A stretch of DNA of 50,231 nucleotides from assembly GCA_014874185.1 (NCBI GenBank), contig JACWAF010000021.1, forward strand, positions 1 to 50,231, read 5' to 3'. Positions 9,089 through 17,434 of the stretch are shown here, piece after piece. A program made the position numbers and the translations under genes. Each line of letters begins with the position of its first letter. Within the stretch, counting starts at the first letter, position 1. The notes beneath the pieces are model-generated. The model saw only the letters and a list, made by a program, of their open reading frames with translations, was not told where the DNA came from and searched no databases. The stretch comes from Nitrospirota bacterium. Its GTDB lineage: Bacteria; Nitrospirota; Thermodesulfovibrionia; Thermodesulfovibrionales; JdFR-88.

Positions 9089-9106
9089 CGTTACTTAATC
9101 GTAACG
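9089..9106 (+). promoter_or_regulatory. Upstream activator dyad 1
   Basis: A perfect inverted repeat CGTTAC-N6-GTAACG lies just after the regulator gene and about 145 bp upstream of the sigma-54 promoter, a normal distance for an NtrC-type enhancer site. A weaker copy lies at 9179-9196 with the same spacing. Confidence 0.6.
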
Positions 9107-9178
9107 GAAGTATGGAATTTTTAAAAAAAGATATATTATTTTGAAATCAATAAGTTATAGTTAATTCTCTCCCTGTTT

Positions 9179-9196
9179 CGTTTCCTTTTTGTAACA
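9179..9196 (+). promoter_or_regulatory. Upstream activator dyad 2 (degenerate)
   Basis: CGTTTC-N6-GTAACA matches dyad 1 at ten of twelve arm positions, with identical spacing. It lies about 40 bp before the -24 element. Two like sites in one enhancer region fit binding of an oligomeric sigma-54 activator. Confidence 0.5.
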
Positions 9197-9236
9197 TTCT
9201 TTTAATAATTCTCCCGAAAATTCAATGTAATACAAA

Positions 9237-9252
9237 TGGCATGAAAATTGCT
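9237..9252 (+). promoter_or_regulatory. Sigma-54 (-24/-12) promoter of the ttr-like operon
   Basis: TGGCAT-N5-TTGCT matches the sigma-54 consensus TGGCAC-N5-TTGCW at the key GG and GC positions with correct spacing. Transcription would begin near 9264, leaving a leader of about 190 nt before the ferredoxin gene. The NtrC-type regulator immediately upstream supports the assignment. Confidence 0.75.
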
Positions 9253-9296
9253 TTTCTTTATATATGCGTTTGTCTCAATTCATTCAAGCCAGAATA

Positions 9297-9396
9297 GCCT
9301 TGCATAAAGGCGAAGGGCACAGTGCCGATGACCGGGCGGCTCTATCCGAAGATGGCGGCCTTGCAGCATAAGTACAGCCATGGTTGAGCGGCTCTA
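9297..9396 (+). promoter_or_regulatory. Repetitive, structured 5' leader of the ttr-like operon
   Basis: Two similar modules follow one another: 9297-9344 and 9358-9396. Both open with GCCTTGCA followed closely by CATAA or ATAAA, and close with GCGGCTCTA. The first contains small hairpins (GCCTT-gcata-AAGGC and GGCA-cag-TGCC). No known riboswitch consensus (cobalamin, TPP, GEMM) was recognised. It could be a tandem RNA element or a protein-binding leader. Confidence 0.4.
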
Positions 9397-9451
9397 AGCA
9401 AGTGAGCGGCAATTGTATTTCGAAAAGGGTGATTTCAAAAGGGAGGTAAGG

Positions 9452-10576
9452 ATGGACGGTTATTCAAAAAAGGTGAAAGAATCCATGCCTGTTGAGGACA
9501 AGAGGAGGGGGTTTTTAAAAGCGGTCACTCTGGCTGCAGGAGGCTTTCTGGCAATAGGCACAATCTTTGGCAAGGCTTACCGCGCACTTGCCGAAGACAA
9601 GACCATTATCAAGGAGAGAGAAAGCGGAAGTGGCGGTTACAGTACTCCTGCCACAGACACCGGGCAAATCACCGGCCCCATCAAGGACCACAGATGGATG
9701 GGCTGGATGAACCCTTCGTTTGATGTAAATGACGACTGGAATGACTGGCGCAAAATCGAGAATCCCGAAAACTTGCCAATCTGGCATGACAGCTTTCACC
9801 AGATCAAAGGAAGCCGCCCCAAACACAAATGGGCAATGGTCATGGACCTCAGAAGGTGTGTCGGCTGCCAGGCATGTGTTGTTGCGTGCAAAAGCGAAAA
9901 CAAAGTCCCTCTGGGTGTTTTCAGGACCGTTGTCCAAGTACAGGAGTCGGGGCATATGGAGAAAGACGATGCTGGGATTGTGATCACGGAAAACGGAAAC
10001 TACGCGCCAAATGTAAAAAAATCCATGCTTCCCTTGATGTGCAACCATTGCGAAATTCCCGCCTGCGTCGCTGCCTGCCCCGTGAAGGCGACTTTTAAGC
10101 GCCAGGATGGCGTTGTGCTCATAGATTACCAAAAATGTATCGGCTGCGGAACCTGCATCCAGGCCTGCCCTTATGGCATGCGTTTTTTCAACCCTGTCCA
10201 AAAAACCGCGGACAAATGTACCCTATGCGTACATCGGATTAATGCAGGTCTGGCCCCGGCATGCGTCACCTCATGTGTGGGCAGGGCAAGGATATTTGGC
10301 GATTTGCTGGATCCGAAGAGCGAAGTATCCAGACTTGTTGCGGCCAATCCCGCATCCAGACTAAAGATCAGAGAAGGGACCAACCCGCAAGTATATTATA
10401 TAGACCTGAACGGGAACTTGGCCGAACCGTCAAATTCCGGGGATGTAAAAGTAATGTATACCTACGCAATGGGTTTTAATACTGCTTCTTATGAAAAACT
10501 CGGCGGGAAAGCGCTCCTGCCAGTCGTTGAAGAACAGGAAAATCCCTATAAAGCAAAAGCGGGGAGGAATGAATAA
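9452..10576 (+). CDS. Tat-exported four-cluster [4Fe-4S] ferredoxin subunit (TtrB/PsrB-like)
   Basis: A 374-residue protein from ATG 9452, which follows a strong GGGAGG site at 9441; an upstream in-frame start at 9413 is less likely. A twin-arginine signal (KRRGFLKAV plus a hydrophobic stretch) sends it to the periplasm. Four cysteine groups are visible: CVGCQACVVAC, CNHCEIPACVAAC, CIGCGTCIQAC and CTLCVHR with AGLAPACVTSC, as in DmsB/PsrB/TtrB electron-transfer subunits. Its stop overlaps the start of the membrane subunit (TAATG). It should pass electrons from the quinol-oxidising anchor to the catalytic subunit. Confidence 0.9.
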   Translation: MDGYSKKVKESMPVEDKRRGFLKAVTLAAGGFLAIGTIFGKAYRALAEDKTIIKERESGSGGYSTPATDTGQITGPIKDHRWMGWMNPSFDVNDDWNDWRKIENPENLPIWHDSFHQIKGSRPKHKWAMVMDLRRCVGCQACVVACKSENKVPLGVFRTVVQVQESGHMEKDDAGIVITENGNYAPNVKKSMLPLMCNHCEIPACVAACPVKATFKRQDGVVLIDYQKCIGCGTCIQACPYGMRFFNPVQKTADKCTLCVHRINAGLAPACVTSCVGRARIFGDLLDPKSEVSRLVAANPASRLKIREGTNPQVYYIDLNGNLAEPSNSGDVKVMYTYAMGFNTASYEKLGGKALLPVVEEQENPYKAKAGRNE

Positions 10577-11742
10577 TGCTAAGTGGTGAATTTTTAGAGA
10601 CGCCGGCATGGGGATTGCCCATTGTCATTTATCCTTTTTTGTCCGGTCTGGTGGCCGGTTCCTTTATAATAGCGTCTTTGTCACATGCGTTCCACATGAA
10701 AAAATTTGAGCCGCTTGCAAAATTGGCGGCAATCGTAAGCTTTGCCATGCTGCTGACCGCCGCCCTGGCTCCGCTTTTTGACGCGCTTCAGCCCTCAAGG
10801 GCCATATGGGAACTTTATGTGAGGGACCATTTCCCGTATTCCCCGCTGGGGGTTTTCATTGTTGTCTGGAGCGCCTATGTGGCGCTGATGCTCTTCGAGC
10901 TGTTTTATGTCTTCAGGACCTCGAATGTGGAAAGGTCCCGGCAGGTCGGTTTCAGGGGCCGTGTCGCCAAATTCTTCACCTTTGGCAAAACGGATCTGTC
11001 CGAGGAGGCCATAAAAAGAGATAAAAAGGCGCTTACGGTGATTTCTTCAATTGGCATAGCGCTCGCCTTTATATTTCATGGCTACGTAGGTTTTCTTTTC
11101 GGGGCCATCAAGGCAAGACCGCTGTGGTCTAATCCCCTGATACCACCGGTATTTATCGTCTCCGCGATCGTTTCGGGCATTGCCCTTGTAATGCTGCTGT
11201 ATATATTGGGATTCACCTTTTACTCAAGGAAAAATACCGTAAATCCGGGCACTCTGTCGGAGCTTTCAAAATATCTCCTGATAGCTATTGTCGCCGATCT
11301 GTTTTTTAATTTTATCGAATGGCTTTATACGGTGAGGGCGTATGCGCCAGGGGACGTATATGAAGGCTGGAAGATGGTATTTGGCAGTGGCGGGCCGCTC
11401 AGGGCAAATTATATATATCAGTTGCTGTTCGGGCTTTTATTGCCGGCGGTGTTACTGTTATCGGGCAGGGTAAGACAATCAAAAGGCTGGGGTGTTTTGA
11501 TCTCCATCCTGGTTTTAACCGGAGTATACGAGATGAGATACGATGCCGTCATCGGCCCTCAATTACAATCCAAAATCCCCGCACAGGGGCTCTTGGTTTT
11601 CCATCCGTCATGGGCGGGATACAACGGGATACTTACGGGCGCGGGTCTGTTTGGAATAGCAGTGGTGCTTATATTCGTCCTTGGGTACCTCTTCGGTTGG
11701 GAAGATGATCAAGCAGAACCAAACATAATAAACGAGAATTAG
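10576..11742 (+). CDS. NrfD/TtrC-type integral membrane quinol dehydrogenase subunit
   Basis: A 388-residue, very hydrophobic protein with about eight to nine transmembrane helices, opening with FLETPAWGLPIVIYPFLSGL, typical of NrfD/PsrC/TtrC anchors. These subunits exchange electrons with membrane quinol and dock the ferredoxin subunit. It starts inside the stop of the ferredoxin gene and is followed after 8 bp by the catalytic subunit, so the three make one complex. Confidence 0.88.
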   Translation: MLSGEFLETPAWGLPIVIYPFLSGLVAGSFIIASLSHAFHMKKFEPLAKLAAIVSFAMLLTAALAPLFDALQPSRAIWELYVRDHFPYSPLGVFIVVWSAYVALMLFELFYVFRTSNVERSRQVGFRGRVAKFFTFGKTDLSEEAIKRDKKALTVISSIGIALAFIFHGYVGFLFGAIKARPLWSNPLIPPVFIVSAIVSGIALVMLLYILGFTFYSRKNTVNPGTLSELSKYLLIAIVADLFFNFIEWLYTVRAYAPGDVYEGWKMVFGSGGPLRANYIYQLLFGLLLPAVLLLSGRVRQSKGWGVLISILVLTGVYEMRYDAVIGPQLQSKIPAQGLLVFHPSWAGYNGILTGAGLFGIAVVLIFVLGYLFGWEDDQAEPNIINEN

Positions 11743-11750
11743 GGGGGATT

Positions 11751-14700
11751 ATGGGAAACGTGGACAGAAGGGGTTTTTTAAAATATTGCACTTTCGGCGC
11801 AGGGGTGATCGTAGCGGGCGCAGGATTAAGCCAGCAGGATCTGCCCAGATTTTTCTCCTATGACGGGAAATATGTCTACCCAGGCAGGGTGGAAAATTGG
11901 CCCGGGGTGGACGTCAAATTTTCCGTCTGCAAGCAATGCCATAGCGACTGCGGACTGATAGCAAGGGTGTTTAACGGCACAATAGTGAAACTTGATGGGA
12001 ATCCATATGATATACATACCACTCAGCCGCCTTTAAAATACGAAACTCCCTCCAGAGATGCAATGGTCTATGTGGGGGGCACTTTCAACACCTCAAAACC
12101 TTATACGGACGGCGCCCATTCCCTTTGCCCCAGAGGGCAAGCCGGAATACAGTCCGCATATGACCCTTACAGGGTCTATGTGCCCCTTAAACGGAAAGGT
12201 CCAAGAGGCTCCGGGAAATTTCAGGTCATATCCTACGAGCAGCTTCTTGACGAGGTTGTAAACGGCGGGTATCTCTTCAAGGATATGCCAGGCGAGGAAA
12301 CAAGATTCGTTGAAGGGTTCAAGCAGCTATGGAACAACGGCCAAAACAGGTTTGTCCCGGCAAATCCGGACTATCCTGATTTTGGGCCAAAAACAAATCA
12401 ATTTGTTGCCACCTGGGGCAGGGCGGAAGGCGGTCAAAATAATCTGATAGGCAGATTTGCAAACGCTCTCGGTTCGGTCAACGCGATTCCGCACGTGTCA
12501 GTCTGCGAGCTTTCACACCACGTGGCGACGATCGCCACTTACGACGGCAGCGCAATGCTTAAACCGGATTTGCCAAACTCCGAACTTGTCCTGATCTTCG
12601 GGGCGAATTACTATGAAGCAAACTTTCCCATGCAGACTCTGGCAAGGAGATCTGTCGAGGCGACTGCAAGCGGTAAATGCAGGATGGTATTTATCGACCC
12701 CAGAGGCGGGAATCAAATAGCCCATGCGGACTACATACCAATAAAGCCCGATGGAGACGGCGCCTTCGCCATGGGCATGCTCAGATGGATCATAGAGAAC
12801 AAAAGATACGATGAAAACTATCTGGAAAACCCGAACAACGACGTTGCCGGGAAAAACGGCGAGCCGAGCTTTTCCAATGCCGCATATCTGGTAATAGCGG
12901 ATGAATCAAACAAGGATTACGCCACATTTTTAAAAGCCGGTGACCAGGCCTGTGTCGTTGACAAGGCATCCGGGAAATACATGCCTGCTCCGTCGTCCAA
13001 AAAGGCGGAGTTGTGGCCCACGGGCTTTTTATCGCTCGGTCCCGTCAAGGTCAAGGGGGTCTCCTGTCTGACAAGCATGCAGATGCTCTGGAAGGAACTC
13101 TCCTCTCATTCGATGGAAGAGTATGAAAAGGAGGCGGGCATCTCTAAAAAGGTCATGACGGACCTTGCAAAAGAGTTCACCTCTCACGGCAAGAAAGCGG
13201 TTGCAGACCTGTACAGAGGCCCAGTCAAACATACAAACGGTTACTACAATGCCAGGGCAATACTTATGCTGAATGTGCTCATAGGCAATGTGGACTGGCA
13301 GGGCGGATATATCGCCGGCGGCGGCGCGGCCAATGCCATGGGCGGAAAAGGTTATCCTTACGACTTGACGAAGTGGCCGAAATCTGTCGCCCCGTCAGGT
13401 GTCAAGATATCAAGGGAAGGGAGTTTTTATGAGAAGACCTCCGAGTACCAGAAAAAGCAGGCATCTGGGACATCTCCGTTTCCCGCCAAGCGCCCATGGT
13501 TCCCTTTCGGATTCGGCGTATGGCAGGAAGAATGGGCCGGCATGTACTTCCAGTACCCGTATCCTGCAAAAATTTTCTTCATGACCATGGGTAATCCCGC
13601 ATGGTCTAACCCCGGGCATGCGGGCGCGAATGACGAGTCTCTAGGATGGATCAGGATGATAAAAGACTTCAAGAAGGTGCCCTTATACATAAATTCGGAC
13701 ATCGTAATCTCCGAGAGCGCCAAATATGCGGACTATATAGTTCCCGATGCCACCTACCTCGAAGGCTGGGGAATGCTCGGAGGGTTGCCCACCTATCCTA
13801 CATCGAGCATAGGCGCGCGGCAGCCGGTAATTGAGCCCATGACCGCGAAAACCAAAGAAGGCAAGCCTGTTTGCATGGAAAATTTCCTGATCGATGTGGC
13901 AAGAAGACTGGGCTTGCCCGGCTTCGGCAAGAATGCCTTTTCGGAGGGCGGCGACCTGAATGAAAGAGAAGATTACTACCTGAAAATGCTGGCGAACATA
14001 GCGTATGACAGCAAAAGTTTGCTGAAGAATGAAAACGGGACGTATGTTAAGCAGGGGCCTGTTCCTGACGCCAATGCCGATGAGATGTCAACGGTGAAGG
14101 AATATATGAAAAGATATCCGCGGGCCCTCAGGCCGGAGGAGTGGAAAAAGGCCGCATATGTGATGGCGAGGGGCGGCAGGTTTGAAGATCAGGATGTGGC
14201 TTATATGCCGTGGGGGGAGCCCCAGTGGGTGACCCACAGATGGGGAGCGAAGAAAACGGCCGTCCAGATGTATAACGAGAAAATTGCCAATGCCCATAAT
14301 GCGATAACCGGGGAAAGGTTTAACGGGACGACCATGCTTGAACCAATCAGGGATATGAGGGGAAACCTTGTTTACAAGAAATATTCAAGAAGTGAATATC
14401 CCTTGATGCTTTCCACATACAAGGTGCCGTTCCATTCCAAGTCGAGAACAATAAACGATCCTTGGCTTCTGGAGCTTCTGCCTGGCAATTTTATCGAAAT
14501 AAGCGAAGTTGATGCAAAAAAGCTCAATGTGAGCGATGGCGACCGTGTAAAAATCAGTTCTCCGACCTACCAAAAAGGAATGGTTGCCCGGGCAAGGATA
14601 AGATTGACCCTGCGGCCCGGCGTGATAACCTTCTCCCAGGCGTTTGGGAGATGGTTAGCCGGCAGCGGCACCTGGTATATAAACGGCAACAAGTATGAAG

Positions 14701-14855
14701 GCGATCCGGCCAGGAACAGCGGGACACATTTGAACGCGCTAATGCTGGTTGACGAATCCATTGCCGCAAATGACGGTTGGACCGTCTCGTTAACGGACCC
14801 CGTAGGCGGCTCCATGAATTACTATGATACTCCCGTGAAGATAGAGAAATTATAG
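11751..14855 (+). CDS. ttrA-like: Tetrathionate-reductase-like molybdopterin catalytic subunit (TtrA family)
   Basis: A 1034-residue Tat substrate (DRRGFLKY). The N-terminal [4Fe-4S] motif is complete: C60 and C63 (CKQC), C67, and C126 in LCPRG. C252 in SVCELSHH is the likely Mo-ligating cysteine of a bis-MGD enzyme. The length and insertions fit the TtrA group (about 1020 residues), which also includes SrdA-type selenate reductases, and differ from shorter PsrA/PhsA enzymes. Gene order B-C-A is followed by a TorD-like chaperone. Tetrathionate is the best guess because the regulator genes include PhnD-type sensing as in TtrS, but selenate or another oxyanion cannot be excluded. Confidence 0.8.
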   Translation: MGNVDRRGFLKYCTFGAGVIVAGAGLSQQDLPRFFSYDGKYVYPGRVENWPGVDVKFSVCKQCHSDCGLIARVFNGTIVKLDGNPYDIHTTQPPLKYETPSRDAMVYVGGTFNTSKPYTDGAHSLCPRGQAGIQSAYDPYRVYVPLKRKGPRGSGKFQVISYEQLLDEVVNGGYLFKDMPGEETRFVEGFKQLWNNGQNRFVPANPDYPDFGPKTNQFVATWGRAEGGQNNLIGRFANALGSVNAIPHVSVCELSHHVATIATYDGSAMLKPDLPNSELVLIFGANYYEANFPMQTLARRSVEATASGKCRMVFIDPRGGNQIAHADYIPIKPDGDGAFAMGMLRWIIENKRYDENYLENPNNDVAGKNGEPSFSNAAYLVIADESNKDYATFLKAGDQACVVDKASGKYMPAPSSKKAELWPTGFLSLGPVKVKGVSCLTSMQMLWKELSSHSMEEYEKEAGISKKVMTDLAKEFTSHGKKAVADLYRGPVKHTNGYYNARAILMLNVLIGNVDWQGGYIAGGGAANAMGGKGYPYDLTKWPKSVAPSGVKISREGSFYEKTSEYQKKQASGTSPFPAKRPWFPFGFGVWQEEWAGMYFQYPYPAKIFFMTMGNPAWSNPGHAGANDESLGWIRMIKDFKKVPLYINSDIVISESAKYADYIVPDATYLEGWGMLGGLPTYPTSSIGARQPVIEPMTAKTKEGKPVCMENFLIDVARRLGLPGFGKNAFSEGGDLNEREDYYLKMLANIAYDSKSLLKNENGTYVKQGPVPDANADEMSTVKEYMKRYPRALRPEEWKKAAYVMARGGRFEDQDVAYMPWGEPQWVTHRWGAKKTAVQMYNEKIANAHNAITGERFNGTTMLEPIRDMRGNLVYKKYSRSEYPLMLSTYKVPFHSKSRTINDPWLLELLPGNFIEISEVDAKKLNVSDGDRVKISSPTYQKGMVARARIRLTLRPGVITFSQAFGRWLAGSGTWYINGNKYEGDPARNSGTHLNALMLVDESIAANDGWTVSLTDPVGGSMNYYDTPVKIEKL

Positions 14856-14857
14856 AT

Positions 14858-15550
14858 ATGGCCATGGACATTCCGGCATTTAACGAATTGAGCTTTAATA
14901 GAAAGCTCATATATGATGTGCTGTCCGAATTGTTTTCAAAAAGACCGGACGAAATCTTTTTAAAGAAATTAAACACAAAAGGTCTGTTTGCCTTTTTGGG
15001 AGAGTCCTGCCAATGTGAAGAAATAACCGGTAAAATCGAGACCGCCGTTAAAAAACTCCTGATGGACAAAGCGCATATAAAAAAGCTTTGCGAGGAGTTT
15101 GAAAACGTTTTTCTAATTCCGGTTGCAGATGCCTATATTCCTCCCGTCGCCTCCGCCTTCATGGGACCGGACATGAAAAAGGCTTTGTCCGGCGGCCTTC
15201 CAGAAGAATTAACGGCCATATATGGCGCATACGGCGCAAAATTCTGTAATGATAAAGAGGACATCTTTGTTTTTCATCCGGACCACGTTGCAAGCTTGTT
15301 TAACTTCATGTCTTTCCTCATAGAAAAAGAGGAATATTGCCGGGAAGCTGTTGATCTTTTTTATGGCATTATTTACGCGGAAAAGGCGTTTTTTGAACGG
15401 TTTATTCAAAGCTGGATCAACGGCTACTTGAACGAAATGCACTCAAAGGTATCTTCAGATTTCTATAAACAGATTGCTAATTTTACCCAAAATTACATAT
15501 CGAACGAAAACCGGCTTTTTGGTGTTTGGGGGCTTGTGCCTGAATTGTAA
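14858..15550 (+). CDS. TorD/DmsD-like molybdoenzyme maturation chaperone
   Basis: A 230-residue, mostly helical protein that begins 2 bp after the catalytic gene. It has the TorD-family layout: FEN(V)FLIPVADAYIPPVAS, where family members have an F.GP....PP.ES motif, and FHPDHVASLFNFMSFLIEKE, where the family has PDH...EL.F. Such chaperones bind the Tat signal of their partner and hold it until cofactor insertion. Position makes the upstream catalytic subunit the expected client. Divergence from the second TorD-like gene (18965-19564) fits separate clients. Confidence 0.8.
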   Translation: MAMDIPAFNELSFNRKLIYDVLSELFSKRPDEIFLKKLNTKGLFAFLGESCQCEEITGKIETAVKKLLMDKAHIKKLCEEFENVFLIPVADAYIPPVASAFMGPDMKKALSGGLPEELTAIYGAYGAKFCNDKEDIFVFHPDHVASLFNFMSFLIEKEEYCREAVDLFYGIIYAEKAFFERFIQSWINGYLNEMHSKVSSDFYKQIANFTQNYISNENRLFGVWGLVPEL

Positions 15551-15598
15551 GAATTGCAGATACCCGGCATGTCCCCGGAATCCCGGAGGAAAGCTGAA

Positions 15599-16219
15599 AT
15601 GAGGACGTTGAATATATCTGATTTTGACACGATTCTTCAGGAATCCGTCAGGGTCCACGGGCATCTCTGCCCTGGGCAGGTGCTTGGCGTGCGGATGGCC
15701 ATTTGCGGGCTTGGAGGGATCGGAATAGATGACCCGAAGGGGAAGGACAGGAAGAAGCTCCTTGTCATAGTCGAGGTGGACAGGTGCGCCACGGATGCGC
15801 TCCAGTCGGTGACCGGCTGCAGCCTGGGCAAGCGCTCGATGAAGTTCGTGGATTATGGCAAGATGGCCGCCACATTCATGGACCTTGAGACAGGTAGAGC
15901 TGTCAGGGTAGTGGCGAAGGAAGAAGCCAGGGCGCAGGCGCGGGATTATTTCCCGGAGATCGGGAACCAGTACGTCTGCCAGATCGAAGCCTACAAGATA
16001 ATGCCGGATGAAGAACTCTTCTATTCTGAGCCGGTGGCCGTGAAAATTCCTGAGGACGAGATGCCTGGCGCCAGGCCAGGGCGCGCCCGCTGTGCGCGTT
16101 GCGGAGAATGGTTTTATCTAAGGAGCGGCCACTGCACACATCTTTGCAGGTCCTGCAGGAAAGGTTCGTATTACACCAGAGTCTCTTCTTTAGGAGAAGC
16201 GTTATGCGAAAAACCATAA
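15599..16219 (+). CDS. FmdE-family protein with C-terminal zinc ribbon
   Basis: The protein has 206 residues from ATG 15599, chosen for the GGAGG site at 15585-15589 and by comparison with the paralogue at 48362. It carries the FmdE signature VHGHLCPGQVLGVRMA and CATDALQSVTGCSLGKRSMK, then a four-cysteine ribbon (CARC...CRSC). FmdE was named from molybdenum formylmethanofuran dehydrogenase operons; its biochemical role is poorly defined. No methanofuran enzyme is present, so the context (molybdoenzyme, MoeA-like, MoaA) suggests a role in cofactor or metal handling. The paralogue continues into a ModE DNA-binding domain. Here the reading frame stops, and the next bases hold a remnant of that domain. 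Confidence 0.82.
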   Translation: MRTLNISDFDTILQESVRVHGHLCPGQVLGVRMAICGLGGIGIDDPKGKDRKKLLVIVEVDRCATDALQSVTGCSLGKRSMKFVDYGKMAATFMDLETGRAVRVVAKEEARAQARDYFPEIGNQYVCQIEAYKIMPDEELFYSEPVAVKIPEDEMPGARPGRARCARCGEWFYLRSGHCTHLCRSCRKGSYYTRVSSLGEALCEKP

Positions 16220-16349
16220 GGGAATCGGGATACGGCCCGATCTCTGGATAGAAGTGGAAGCGGAGCGGTCTTTCTACATGTATTCCCATTACAGTCCTCT
16301 GGTAATGAGAAAGGCTTTAAGAGTGCAGGGTGAAAACCATGTGCGATAA
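16200..16349 (+). pseudogene. Frameshifted remnant of a ModE-type DNA-binding domain
   Basis: In the frame of 16224 the sequence reads NHKGIGIRPDLWIEVEAERS, then SHYSPLVMRKALRVQG, and stops at 16347-16349. The FmdE-ModE paralogue reads SHNGLEVKSKLWLELEGQPF, then KALLLKAIDQCG, at the equivalent place. Shared positions include H-x-G, the LW pair, E-x-E and the K-A pair. The FmdE frame (ending 16219) and this frame differ, so at least one indel separated them. The recognition helices are already lost. This indicates that the ancestral island gene was an FmdE-ModE fusion. Confidence 0.7.
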
Positions 16350-17433
16350 TCAAGGCTTTGATACTGAAAGCGGGGACAGGACAGGCTGGACGACAATTCC
16401 GGTAACAGAGGCTGTGGGAACGGTCCTCGCCCATGACATAACAGAGATACGGTCCGGAGAATTCAAGGGCCGGGCTTTCAGGAAAGGGCATATCATCAGG
16501 GAAGGAGATGTCATCCATCTGCAGATGCTTGGAAAAGAAAGCATCTTTGTCCTTGGCATAGCCGATGACGAGATGCACGAGGACGATGCCGCACATGTCC
16601 TCGCGACGGCGCTCATGGGAGAAGGGGTGAATATGCAGGGCGAGCCCAGAGAGGGCAAGATAAACCTTGTCGCCGCGCGTGACGGACTTTTAAAGGTGAA
16701 CAAAGAGGCGCTCCTTGCCTTCAATATGACCGGAGATGTGATGTGCGCGGCCTTGCACGATAACACCCTGGTGAAGAAGGGCCGGGTGGTTGCTGGAACG
16801 AGGGCCATCCCGCTCGTAATCAAAAGGGGAAAAGTGTCCGATGCGGTCGCGGCGGCGTTGGAAGGCGCGCCGGTAATAAAAGTGAAGGAACTGAAAAAAC
16901 CCCGCGCCGGCGTGGTGATAACCGGAAACGAGGTTTATTATGGAAGGATAAAAGACGCCTTCGCTCCGGTGATAAGGAAGAAGGTCGAGGAATTCGCAGG
17001 CGAAATCGTCGGCCTTTATTACGCGCCGGATGACAAGGCTGTGATCCTTGACAGGCTTGAACAGCTCCTTGCGGCGGGGGCCGACCTCCTCATAACCACG
17101 GGGGGAATGTCGGTTGACCCGGACGACATGACGAGGTTCGCCATCCGGGAACTAGGGGACGTGCAAGTAACATACGGTTCTCCGGTGCTGCCAGGCGCCA
17201 TGTTCCTTGTAGCATACCTCACCAGGGGTCAGAACGGTTCGTTGCGGGAGATACCCGTGCTGGGCATCCCCGCATGCGGAATGTATCACGGGGTCACTGT
17301 GTTCGATATCGTGCTGCCACGTGTGTTGGCCGGGGAAAAGATCGGCAGGCGTGAGCTTGCAGAGCTTGGGCATGGAGGTCTCTGCCTTCATTGCAAGGAA
17401 TGCAGATATCCCGTTTGCCCTTTCGGGAAGTGA
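16339..17433 (+). CDS. MoeA-like molybdopterin-binding protein with cysteine-rich tail
   Basis: A 364-residue protein; ATG 16339 was chosen because the paralogue at 49325 also starts ATGTGCGAT (a GTG at 16330 is the alternative). The MoCF/MogA-MoeA fold is shown by GVVITGNEVYYG, LLITTGGMSVDPDD and VTYGSPVLPGAMFLVAY, near the molybdopterin-binding loops. The N-terminal part resembles MoeA domains only loosely. The C-terminus ends in CLHCKECRYPVCPFGK, a likely metal-binding cluster not seen in ordinary MoeA. One base separates it from moaA. Probable role: molybdenum insertion or delivery to the adjacent molybdoenzyme. Confidence 0.8.
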   Translation: MCDNQGFDTESGDRTGWTTIPVTEAVGTVLAHDITEIRSGEFKGRAFRKGHIIREGDVIHLQMLGKESIFVLGIADDEMHEDDAAHVLATALMGEGVNMQGEPREGKINLVAARDGLLKVNKEALLAFNMTGDVMCAALHDNTLVKKGRVVAGTRAIPLVIKRGKVSDAVAAALEGAPVIKVKELKKPRAGVVITGNEVYYGRIKDAFAPVIRKKVEEFAGEIVGLYYAPDDKAVILDRLEQLLAAGADLLITTGGMSVDPDDMTRFAIRELGDVQVTYGSPVLPGAMFLVAYLTRGQNGSLREIPVLGIPACGMYHGVTVFDIVLPRVLAGEKIGRRELAELGHGGLCLHCKECRYPVCPFGK

Positions 17434-17434
17434 C

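Noticed and set aside
9264-9451. Known riboswitch (c-di-GMP GEMM, cobalamin, molybdenum cofactor)
   Set aside because: No consensus core of these classes could be matched by eye; reported only as an unknown repetitive leader.
9515-10201. Minus-strand 228-codon frame
   Set aside because: Antisense shadow of the ferredoxin gene, whose Tat signal and cysteine motifs are clear.
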